A DNA stretch of 64,000 nt from Echinococcus granulosus (lineage: Eukaryota; Platyhelminthes; Cestoda; Cyclophyllidea; Taeniidae): assembly GCF_000524195.1 (NCBI RefSeq), contig NW_020170468.1, forward strand, positions 193,308 through 257,307, written 5' to 3'. The notes below the pieces were generated by a model that had not been told where the DNA came from, searched no databases, and was given only the letters and a program-made list of their open reading frames with translations. Shown here piece by piece: positions 1 to 11,513 of this stretch. Positions within the stretch are counted from its first letter, which is position 1. Every line of letters begins with the position of its first letter. A program made the position numbers and the translations under genes.

Positions 1-3000
1 TTGGACTTGATGAAGAATCGCACTACGGATTTCCGACCAGGATATCAAAGTTGGTGAGTTATGTGTTCCAATAATTTAGTTGATATTCAAAAATGACTTT
101 ATTAAAGTGTTTAGAAGTAAGTCGCTTCAAACGAATTAGCATACTGGGTAAATTAAGTGACACTGCCTTTAAGTAGTTGATAATTCTTACTAAATCTTAT
201 CATAATACCGAAATTACTATGAGCTTTTTTATGTATAAACTATGTTTTTAACCAACTAGACCTATTAGCTTCCACCATAACTTATCAAGTCCCCTCAAAT
301 GCCTGGTAATCCGAGGATTGAAGGATAGAGTTTTCGGGACGCAATTTTTTGACAGGTGATCTACTTAATTTGAAATGATCTGGTTAATACAACTGATAAT
401 TTTTTTCCTTTTTGAAGTGGAAGTCGATGGCATGGATATTCAAAAACGGCATGGAAATATCCTTTTATTCACTGGTGACTGGTTACCCACTCAGTATGAT
501 GTCTTGCGGTCAGGTTAAATCCATTAAAGCCATAAGTGATTCCTTCACTGGTAAGTTTATGCCCTACTTGATTTTGTTCCTATTAGAAAATTTAGGAAAA
601 TAGGATTGCGAAGTTAAAAGTAACCATAGTTAAGGATAAGAGCCAAATTAACAAAGTGGATTGGGGTAATAGATAAAGTGGTAATTGTTCCACCACTGTA
701 TTTGTTTTTCATTTTTCCAAGTGGTAGTTTATGGGGGAGCAAATAATACTTAAAAATGGTGTTAAATCTTCTATTATTAGTGCTTCTAGTTTCAACCTAC
801 AAATTCTTCCAAAGATCGAGTTTGTTGCATCCTCAAAACTGCTGATATTTCACAGCATTAAATTTGTCATTTCACAATTTGTATTGGGTTTTGAATGGCG
901 AAGGAGTTCTAAATGATGAGACTACAAATCTTTTTTTAAACCACACTTAGAGATCCTATTTACCGTCCGTACAACGGACTACATCGTCACGGCAAGGCAC
1001 CGGCGAGCATTTGTTAGGTCTACATTGAAAAAGAGCCAGAGGACACCGAATGATGCACAAGACAAGACCAAAATCGTGCTTCCTGTTTTCCAATTTGCTC
1101 TCACCTCGAAGCCATGGCTCCATTTGACGTTGGCAGAGGATGGAAGTCTATGTGTAAGAGGTAGATAAGATTATTAGTTTGCTATCAAAGTCATTTATGC
1201 TACCATCATCAGTGTAGACGCATTTAAAAAAAGGAACTGAAATATTTTGTGGTCTAACAGAGCCAATTACGAGAAGAAAGTGTGATGGAAATCTCACCGC
1301 TGAATTTTCACAAGTTCTTGATTTAATCTTTTCGTATGGTTGATGCATGGGAACCTGAAAGTATCATCTAGTTCACGAAAGTACTTTAAAGAGCACTCTG
1401 ACTTTTCACGTCAATAGGTATCCGTGTGTATTAGCTTTATCAGGCATACAATAAACTAGTTTCAGTTTGTGCATTTTAAATTCTGCTTCAGTTTATTGCG
1501 CTACTTGTGCCCTGTCTAGGCTTTCCATTGAAATTTTAATGCATAAGATTTGACTAAGTGATATCCGTGATGATAATAATAAATCTTAAAATATTCTTTT
1601 ACTTGATTCGAAAGGCACTTCTGAATCAGATGAATCTAAGGGCTTTCTCGTTCGACCGCAGTTGGATGGTTTTGTACAGTTGGAATCGGTTCATCTGAGG
1701 GATTACATTGAGCGAGCGTCAAAAATTCGTGTCGACCCATCTGATGGAAGAGTTTCTGTAAGAGAAACTGTCGACCACAAGGAGACCTTATTGATGCCAT
1801 TTGTCAAGGTATTTGACGTAAAGGAGCATTTGATTTCTTTTATGGTTAATTCTTCGCAATTTTCCCTATCTCTTATGAGGCTCGATTTAGAGCCCCAGTT
1901 TTACAGATAATGAGAATTTGGCAAACGTGCATAAATAGGTTAATTTAACAAAGTAATGAAATTTGCTATTTATGATTACTGAGGCGGTAACCAGGATACT
2001 GGATTACGGAAGCTACCTTGAGACACTGATGAAGAAAATACCCTAACCACGCAAAAAATTGTTGATTCAAAACGAAGAGATGTTCCTCTTGTTTGACCAT
2101 CAGCGTGAAGTTGCCTAAAAGTTTTCTTAGAGGGTAAATGTTGCAAAATACATCAAACTCAAAATACCAAAAATACAATTTTGGAAAAAATTGTCAAATA
2201 AAACAACAAGGATGAGAATGAACTCGAGCTACGTGGAGGAAACCCAGCGTCTACGAAATTCCTACCGATGATAAAATAATTGAACTAAACCACTCCAAAC
2301 CAATAAGAGCCTTTATTTAAAAATACATAATGTAGCGGTGGAATCACGAGTAAGATATACAAAAAAGAGATTAAGGGTTATAAAAAAGATATTGTTTCAC
2401 TACTTTGTGAACAATGGATGTCCTATTTCTACAGCTTGGCTATGTGTCAAAATACAAAGATTTAAGATAGTCTTGTTGTGACTAGCTTTACCAGTATTGC
2501 AACTCGTTTACATGTTCCTTGTTATGAACCAATGAGAAGGATTGTTTGAGACTTTTGCTCATATTAATGTTCGAGTTTCGTTCAAGGTTACATTGTCCAC
2601 TTAACTTTGAAATGACAAAATAACAGAAAGGTTGGTGGTTTCCATAATGCACAAATTATTTGTTAAAAACGGAAGTGATTGAATTTTATTCCTCATTTAA
2701 CTTGTTACTGAAGAATTACTTACGTAAATGGAATTAAGGTACTTCGGTACTTCTACTGTATAGCTGCGTTATCGAGCTAAATCCCATTTCAAAATACACC
2801 CTTGGTTCTATTTCACGATGCAGCCGAGGCAAATAATAGACTCAAGATCTAAATTCATGCTCTTTTCAACAGCCCTATTTTTCAAATGAAGAAGAACTGA
2901 TTTAGCTCATTTAGTTATTGCTAAGATTTAGCGGAAAACACTTATTTTGCTATAATTTTTGTCCACCTATCAATGAATATGATTCACACTTGTGTTTTAC

Positions 3001-6000
3001 AATGAATCTCAAAAATGTTGTATTTCAGTAGGTCTGATAACATATATTTGGTTCTCGAAATCGGCACTATAAAGTTAAATTTCCTTTCGTATAGAAGCGA
3101 TTTTCAGTAATTAGCTATTTTAACAAAGGATCTCCATTTTTAATAGGGTTCAATGCGGGATCAAGGCATAATCATGTTGTGCACCAACTCGGAACAGACG
3201 TTAATTCCACGCGCAGATGAGCAATCAGCTGATAATTTGATTGCCATGGCGACTGGAAACCATACCAACGAGAGCCACTGGCGTGTTCATCGAGTTAATA
3301 AGCAAATTAGGGCCTTTGAATCAGTTGTCCATTGTGGACATTTTCTGCAAATCAAAGAAGGAGGAACAGTGGATGTCATGGTAAGATAGGCCAAAATGTT
3401 GGCAAGTATTTTGGTAGTCGTGGGCACGTAAGTTGTTGTTTTTTTCTTTGTATCAATTGGCCATTGTTTGGAATTAAGTGAGTTCTTACCAATGGAAGCA
3501 TTTTTTACCAAGTGCTCTAAACTACTTTGTTTTCCTTAGAATCTTTACTTATTTGCATTATAAAATGTATAGCTGCATGAATTGAGCCTAAATAATGTAT
3601 GGGTAGGTGTGAAATCTACTCATTTCAGAGAAACATAAGTAATTAAGTACAAATAAAGTTTTTGTGTATTAAAAAATTAATAACCTCTTAAAATACATAT
3701 TTTATTTATGTGGATGCTCTTTTTCTTCATATCCTTATTGCTTTAATTAGTAGTGCCATACTAATTCCAAATATTCATTTTTAATTAATTGAAATTAAGA
3801 TATGTTGTTATTTCTATTTGGATGTTCAAAAAATTGTTCACCTGTTTTTACTTCTTAGGGAAGAGGAGATAGTAAATGTCACTTTACTGTTCTAAGGGAA
3901 AGGGGACAAGGATTTATTCGGCTCGAATCGCACAGATTTACAGGTGTCCTCTTGTATATTAATGCCAATGGTTCTGTCACATCTTCAAACAATGTGGACA
4001 ACAAGAGCAACAGGTTCTACCCCTTGATAGTCAAGTGTAAGGATTCTGTTATAGCTTTAGACCATGTTATGATTTTTACAATAACTTATTGGGCTTTTGC
4101 CTAACAGTTATGGTATGAATAGTGCCAAAATAATGACTATTTAATTGAAGTCGAAATTGCAAAATGCGACCAATTATTTCCAGTTAAGAAGCATCCACCA
4201 TTCGCCTTTATTTAAAATTGCATTTGTTTTTAGTCCACCCGAGCAAGTATGCCCCGCATATCCATACAGAAACAGCAATCATTAGAAGTTGAATGAGCAC
4301 AAATTCTTTAAATTATTCTGTGTGACTAGTTTAAACAAAAAACAAAAACAAAGCAAAATATTTCCCACTTTAATTGACACTGCGACTGTATTACAAACTT
4401 TTGGAAATCTAAAAAGCTAAAATATTTTGGGAAGGAATCTACTTTTAGGATCCAGTATATCGAAACTATTTACTTAAACAACCTCGTTTCCAAACCTTTA
4501 AAAAATAGTTGAAATATTTCATTTGCTAAGCAGACCTTAATGGTCTCATACCTTCAGTCGTAAATACTGGAATGCTAAACCTCACGTTAGTTATGAGTTT
4601 AGGCATATCACGGGAATTTACACAGTTAGCTTAACCAGAAGAGTCCACTGCGGGAAAGGTTTGCTTTTAGGTAGTTGGAGCCAGCTGTGTGACTCAAATT
4701 AGGCAACTTGCAGTTTGAACGAAGATCACCAGTTATTTGTGATTCACTTAGACCGAAACTAATTGTTATTTAAGAAGCAGGCCCTATAAATTTTATGGGT
4801 TCTAAAGAGCCAGGTTTTCGATTCAAGTAAATCCTAAAGAAAAAAATCGCTACTTTAGGAACCATTTTCTCCTTTTAGGACACAACATATTTTATTCTTC
4901 TTGGCTTCCTTGCATCTTTAGAATACCACAAGATGTATTTTACTGTCCACGGCGCAAATTTAAAGTGGTAAATATCCCCAAAGTATAAATTTCATAAAAT
5001 TTGGACGGATGTAAGCGTACTATTTACTGACTTAAAAATATTCTGATTCCAGATATAAACGGTTTACTATGGCCTGTTTTTCTTTTGTTAATTTAACGGA
5101 TCATTTACTTTAAGAAACGATTTTGCACTGTTTGCGACGACAAGAAGCACTCAAATTATAATTTTCATGAAGGTAATGTGAAAACGGGTGGCAAGAAGTA
5201 AAGACATCCCCATATTTTATTGGAACCCAATCCCAAATGAAAATATTGATACATGCAATGATGGTTGTAAACATGACTTGCATAAAACTGATACGTGAAA
5301 CTAACAAAGAGTCACTTTTTTCCTTTTTGATGAAGTTGGGAAAAGACGGAATGCCCCAAATATGTCGCCTTCTCAGTCAATCACTTTGAGCGAGTCGACG
5401 TTATCCAAAACTCTTACCAGAGTATCCGGTTCAACATTAAAATCATCAGACCAAGATGATTCAAAATACGAGGAACAACCCTTCAATCCAAATGCAAACA
5501 CAGCCGATGAAAAAAGCCTTTTGAACCGAAGTGAAACGATCAACAAAAAGTTTAACAAGTGTAAGTCAGAAAGGTCAGAAAGTGATGAAGGTTTAACAAT
5601 GGAGCTTAAGCATAACGGCTAAATAATAATAATGTCAATAAATTAAAGGGCTTAAGGGCTAAACAAACAACTAAAATAACGTGGAGGAAACTACGTTAAC
5701 AAAGTTTTTTGAGGTTATTTTCATATTGCATTTTTTAATTAACAGAGATGTAGATGCAGACCAAGACATATTTTAGTAAGGACTCAGGGAGATGCATATC
5801 CACGCCATTTAAATAGTTAACTGGCTAGTTTTAATCCTAAACGGCCACAGGCGACCGAGAAACCAGGTAATGTCGAAATAGGAAATGCTACCCGCGAGAT
5901 GTTTTCTAATCTGGTTGTAAGACAAGTTTAATAGTCTAGTTCCTGTGCTCAATTCCTCAATAAAATGATGCTTGCGCGAATGCAGAATTTTAGTGCACCA

Positions 6001-9000
6001 GCCAGTTTTAGTGAAAATGTTTAGTAGCAACGTCTGACAAAATATACACCGAGGACAGTTGTAGCACCCCGAGACTCCCCTGAAGCCGAAAGGAGACACC
6101 GTCCTGGGGCAGAATTTGTATGGCCTACGCACAGAAGGGGTGGAAGCCATGCCGCCTAGTGGAAGTACATAAGCGGAACCCTAACTGCCTCATGACACAT
6201 TGGCCTCTAATTTTTGATCTTGTATTACATTTCGTAAGCTCAAACCACAGTAGCCCAAAAGGTAATTAACTCTTCAATCAATTAAAAAATCATAATTTAC
6301 ACTGGATATTTCTATTGCTTCAGTATTAAAGGAATTTGTAAACGATGTGTGGGATATTTTTAACAAAGATCAATTAATTGAGATTCAGATTTTAGCAAAG
6401 AAGTGCAAGGTTTATAATTGTTTGCAGAGGGACTTGTACTTAAAATCAAAGTATCACTGCCTACCATTTGGTTAATCAACTGTATCTCTGGTATTCCATA
6501 TTCCGGTCAAAAAGGTGTCGCAAATTAAATTAATTATTGATAATTTCACTAAAATTCAACTATTTATGCAGATATCATTTATAAACTGCTATGAAAGCGA
6601 ACTCTTTTTCTAAAAATAGGTAGTAATAATCTTCCTTCAGTGATACGGTAACTAACAGACTGAATACACATCAGTATTGCCGTTGCAGGCAGCATTTTGC
6701 ACCATGAGTGAGGTTAATAGTGTGCTAGGCACAACTATAATTTGGCGATTAAGTGCCATGTGCAAAGTAATTGCCAATACTTAAAAAGTGTTTGGGTTTA
6801 AAGCAAGCTAAACATTTCACAATAGAGACAGAAAAGTTAGTGTGATTTTTTATTGCTCAAAGTCGACTTAACGATTAAAAGCTACACCTGCATTTTACCA
6901 TTTAACCGGAAAGGCGACAATTAAATTACCACTGAAATTAATTTCATCCCTCTAAACGTCAGAGTTTTAACGGTCAATGAGAGCTGTTCTTTGTTTTTAG
7001 TCATCAGATTTCGGTTTATATAGCAAAACTTTGTCAGCAAATTACTTTGGTTTTTGGATCATAGGTAATTTAAAGAACGCCCGTGATTAAATCCGCTTCC
7101 TCAGTTTAATGGCATCTGATCTGATTCCAGGTTTTTTCGCTGTTGGGTAAATTTTAAAAATTTTAACCCTTGGGATTCTCTTTATGCCCAGCCAGTAACA
7201 AATTTTCCAAATAATAAAATTTGGGTTCTAAAACCTTCCTAAGTCAGGTGGTTTTTCTGCTATCTAACGTGTGAATTGACATCAAAACATTCTTTCGCTT
7301 GATTGTAAGCATGTTAGCAAGTTAAATTGATGAACTGTTCCGTAACACTAATTAGGACTAAATTTGGACAAAATATTTTGATAATCAAAAAAAGATTGCT
7401 TCTGGGGTTCAAAAAATACGTTTAAAGCCAGAATTATTTTAGAGTGTTTTAGCATGCATCCTTAAACTTACTACAAAATATCCCTTTGAAGCGGTCACCG
7501 AATACTATTCTGCCGATTGTTTACTGTAACAGAACTTGAAGAATAAAAATTCAAAGTAAAGGCGAAATAGTAGTGAGTCAACATTTTACCTCACAGGTCG
7601 GAGATATTTCTATCTGGCTATCAGCCCTTGGGTTTTCTAAAAAAAACTCTTGATGAGAAAGTAACACTACAAATTATTAGAATATAAAGTGTCACGCAAT
7701 ACCAAACATAAGTTAAATAAAAGCATTTTTCCTTGATGGAAAATAATGAAACAAAAAACGATAAGCACAATAAGGAGTAATATCATAGAGTCGAAAAGTT
7801 GGCAATTTTTTAAGCATATAATTTCTGATTTTGACCATGATCTCACATAGACGCTGATTGGAAGGTTCAGCTGCACACCTCAGAATCGGCATTCAACGCC
7901 CTTATTGTTCTTGTGGTTTATGGTACTACTGGTAACTCCGGACCGATAATTATTGGAACCTCCGATTGTGAAAAGTGTTTATTTCGAGCTGGAAATATTG
8001 ACGATTTTAAAGTTAGTCCATAATTCCACTTCCCGAATCTGCAATCCGCTATCTATATATTAACGTATTGTTCACTTTAAATTAGGTCAACCTCGCTGGC
8101 ATCGGCCCGATTTTTAAAATTCGTTTAGAAGTCAATCCATTGAACGAGTCAGAATTACCTTATTGGGGATTAATTAAGGTAATGGGTTTTTACTTATGAC
8201 TAATGAGTAACATTGTCTTATTTAAGGTTGTTTTTGAAAATATGGTTACACAGGAGCAAATTGCATTTGATTTCACAAATCGACCGTTCATAGGAATGTC
8301 TAACCACTGTCAGCTAAGCAGGGAGCAAATAAGGTCAGGAAATCCACTTGGAGATCCCTTACCAACAGAGATCCTAAGCTCGGACGGCCTTGATCCAAGC
8401 GCTGGATTAGTCCTTTACCGTGTGAAATTCTATGCTCGAGCTGTATTGGAGGCTGAACAGCAAATTCATCTTGGGCCAAAGGTCACTCTGTTCGGTCGTT
8501 ATGGTGACACTGGCCGGAGATTGATTGTTCTCACAGATCCATTTGCAAAAAAGCTGGATGACAACCTAGAGGTGTGTAAGCTTTTTGAAATAGAATCTCA
8601 CTCTAATAGGTTACTTTATTAATGCTTTGAAACTGAATCGAGTACATTACCTAAGAATTTGCGTGCATTTAGAATTTCAAAAGAATTGTGATTTTTAAAC
8701 TATTCTACTTCCTTGAACGCTTTGAAAGTGTGTGTTCTTCAAATTCACGAAAATCTGTCCTCTTGGATAATCAAAAGCAGTGGTCAAGTACAACTAAAGA
8801 GTGGTCTAATATTTGGATTTCTTACGTATTTAGCACCTCTTTATTTGCAAGGCTTCGACTTACTTAAGGTCCATTACAGCAAAATTAATTTAAAAAACTC
8901 TGATTTAATGGCCTTTCTGTGGTTAGTTTTAGAGTTTCCGCCATATTTGCCTAAAATCTATCAGCTTTTAACACTTTGTCATAAATTTGCATTTGCATCC

Positions 9001-10852
9001 AAAAATGAGCTATCTGGTGATTTGACTTTGCTTTTCACAGGGAAAATTAGCATGGGTGGAGACACATTTGAAATCAATGCTGTGGAAGTAAAAAATATGT
9101 TATCAAAACAGGACAGCCACTTGTGTATTAACTGCTAACCATTCATCTAGGTGTTCGAATGTCTTCTTGAAGCAGTTTATCTGGGATCTCTTACCCACTG
9201 CCTTATCGGACCCATCTCAGAATCTCCGTTAGAGGGTCGATTTTGTGTTGGAATAGGAGTTGCTGACCCAATGACAGGCCAAATCTACCGATTCCCAGCA
9301 AATGTGTAGGTCTATGTCAAAGACGCGGCTTATATGATGTATTTTAAATAAATAATGTTGTTAATTTTATCAACTTTGGTTAACTGTCACTTATCTACCT
9401 TCGTAGCATAAGTGTCGTAAGATGTTCGATTAATTACTATTTGCGCTGTATTTGCTTTCCTTAACCATAAAATTCGGACTACTACATGAGGCAATTATTA
9501 CAAGGGACCTTTTATCAAAATAACCGAAACGTTGGCAGTCTATAATTAAAAAATAAAGGCACTAACCTGGCATTCTTATTACCGGAGCCTCGAATTCAAA
9601 TGGATCGTGAAATCTGTATCTTATTGTCCGAATATGTCGTTATTTGCCTATTTTTCCTACCAATCCAACGGCTGTTCTAGAACTGAATGATGCTTTATTT
9701 CCTCGGACATAACCAATGTATTCGCGAAAGGATTTGGTCCAATCGGTTTTGGTAAAGTAGTAAAGAGCTCATGTCTGGTGTATGACATCGACATGCTCCC
9801 GACGTATTCAAATGATGTTTTTTTAAAGGACAAGTGGTTCGGTAATAGACTCCTATCCGTTAATTTTTAAAGAACACTTTAAAGCTTGTTAGTAATCAGT
9901 CATCCAAAAGTGGAGAGGGTGGCTGTATCTATCCCAACATCGCATCATTTAAGCGATGGTTGTGTTTCTCATGCATTTATGCCTAATATAAAATGTTATT
10001 TTAATTTACTTAAATATTTTGCTTTGGGCATCATCTTCATTGCAGGTGATAACAGGCGCTGTGGTTCTAGTTTCGTCTATTTCATCTGCTAAAGAGCATA
10101 AAATAACATTAGAAACACCAAGATTATTTACTTTCCTGAGGTATCAACTGCCCTTACGAAGGCGACCTTCTTCTTGAAAGCTTCTTCATTAAGGCCATGA
10201 TCTTCTCTGATGAAATTTGGAGGAGGAGTAATGTTAAGCGGTGAACTTGAAAGCAAGGCCATGAAATAGCCTATCCTTTTCAGATTGATTGGGTCCGATG
10301 ATGGGGGACAAATAAGGGAGGCCACAATTAAACCCGACTCCAATTTGGCTCTCTTTGATGGGCTCAACGTTGTGGGCGATACGGACGACGATGAATACAG
10401 CCAATTACATGAGTCCGGTGAGTCAATAAATGGTTTTATACGTGGAGTGGTCGACTAAACAGTCACACTAGCAATACCAGCAATAGCCAGTGGGTTATCT
10501 CAGAAAGTCAGCGCTTATGCAGTCATGAGGAGATTAAAGAGCAGGCACCAAGAATGGATCATATTTCGCACCATTTTCCTGAACTAAAGCATACAAATTC
10601 CGCCACATTTAATCCTCTGTGAGCATCTACGCGAGCTGAAAGTTATTAAAAAAATATACTAGTTGCATTTGGATATGTGGACTGATTCGACCTTCACTTT
10701 TCAGTAACACAGATGGTTCAGCAATTGACCGAATCCGTATCCGAAAACGTTTAAAAATACAGTTTCTGGCGTGAGTTCTCCGCTGTCTGTCTGTTAACAT
10801 GTGTGAGTTCTACTTATCCTCATACTCTTGTGTAAAATCGACGCTCAGATGA
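1..10852 (+). CDS. LOXHD1-like PLAT / AbfB-like beta-trefoil protein, 3' part of gene
   Basis: Exons read as 16?-53, 418-513, 951-1153, 1662-1808, 3147-3380, 3859-4036, 5336-5560, 6324-6409, 7871-8011, 8086-8178, 8227-8575, 9041-9087, 9151-9305, 10284-10417, 10504-10618, 10705-10770, with a stop at 10850-10852. All junctions are GT/AG and in phase, giving about 757 C-terminal residues. A PLAT C-terminus comes first (VEVDGMDI, LLFTGDWLP). Then come repeats of an AbfB-like beta-trefoil type: FVQLESV...VDPSDG, IRAFESV...HFLQIK, GFIRLES...INANGS. Two further PLAT domains follow (IVLVVYGTTGNSGP...; VTLFGRYGDTGRR...VGIGVADPMTGQIYRFPAN). PLAT domains bind lipid or protein partners and LOXHD1 is a stereociliary protein in vertebrates; a ciliary or membrane-cytoskeleton role here is inference. 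The 5' end lies outside the window. The first exon and the last four exons are the least certain. Confidence 0.75.
4037..5335 (+). other. intron of the PLAT gene
   Basis: AT-rich intron joining phase-1 exons. The donor follows AAGT and the acceptor follows a T-rich tract ending TGATGAAG. I see no gene or repeat in it. Confidence 0.5.
6060..6190 (+). repeat. dispersed repeat copy (family R)
   Basis: A GC-richer island inside an intron. It opens with GTAGCACCCCGAGACT and contains GCCATGCCGCCTAGTGGAAG, which match parts of the copies near 53.5 kb and 59.6 kb in the same orientation. It has no coding potential. Confidence 0.45.
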
Positions 10853-11099
10853 CGTCCCAGAGAAAAAGCAAAAGCTGACCAGATCACCGGCCGACCAACA
10901 ACCATCCCTCACCCTTTTGGACGCAACACCCATCTACATTCTTGTCAACTAAAAAGACAATTGTATCTCTGTAAAGTAACGAAGAAACCCCCGGGTTGTC
11001 ACTGACATGAGCCGTCCCAGCGCATCAGTAAATACAGAACGCAACGCCTAAGGAGGTGCGCTCATTCACGACACAAGGCTGGCCAAGGGCCCACTAATC

Positions 11100-11105
11100 A
11101 ATAAA
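11100..11105 (+). promoter_or_regulatory. candidate poly(A) signal of the PLAT gene
   Basis: An AATAAA about 250 nt beyond the proposed stop of the plus-strand PLAT gene and before the convergent SF1 gene. Confidence 0.35.
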
Positions 11106-11297
11106 AAAAACCCAATATAAAAACCCTTGGGGGGCGCGTTGCTGTGGGTGGTCACTAAAAAGACGAGCAAAACGACCCAACACGGGGGAAGAGGGAAATG
11201 CTCCCGCCCTGCCAGCCGAATATTGAATCAACCCACGGTAGTAAAGACAAGAGCCCTGCCGCTTAAGAAAACACAGATAACGGCTCACAATTGATCA

Positions 11298-11303
11298 TTT
11301 ATT
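11298..11303 (-). promoter_or_regulatory. candidate poly(A) signal of SF1
   Basis: An AATAAA on the minus strand, about 210 nt (including the N gap) after the SF1 stop codon. Confidence 0.4.
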
Positions 11304-11353
11304 GACACGCACACAAAAATATTTAAAAATCAGAGCGCAGATTTACTTTCGCA

Positions 11354-11453
11354 NNNNNNNNNNNNNNNNNNNNNNNNNNNNNNNNNNNNNNNNNNNNNNN
11401 NNNNNNNNNNNNNNNNNNNNNNNNNNNNNNNNNNNNNNNNNNNNNNNNNNNNN
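11354..11453. other. assembly gap of 100 N
   Basis: Exactly 100 Ns. The 23 bases on the left (11331-11353) are repeated identically on the right (11454-11476), so the two contig ends probably overlap and the gap is likely artificial. It falls in the SF1 3' flank, not in coding sequence. Confidence 0.95.
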
Positions 11454-11513
11454 CAGAGCGCAGATTTACTTTCGCACGTCCCCTATACACAATCGAAATG
11501 ATGGCATGCCAAA

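Noticed and set aside
8713..9138. Continuous 141-codon plus-strand ORF
   Set aside because: It has no family features over most of its length. Only the last part (9041-9087) is a small PLAT exon; the rest is intron.
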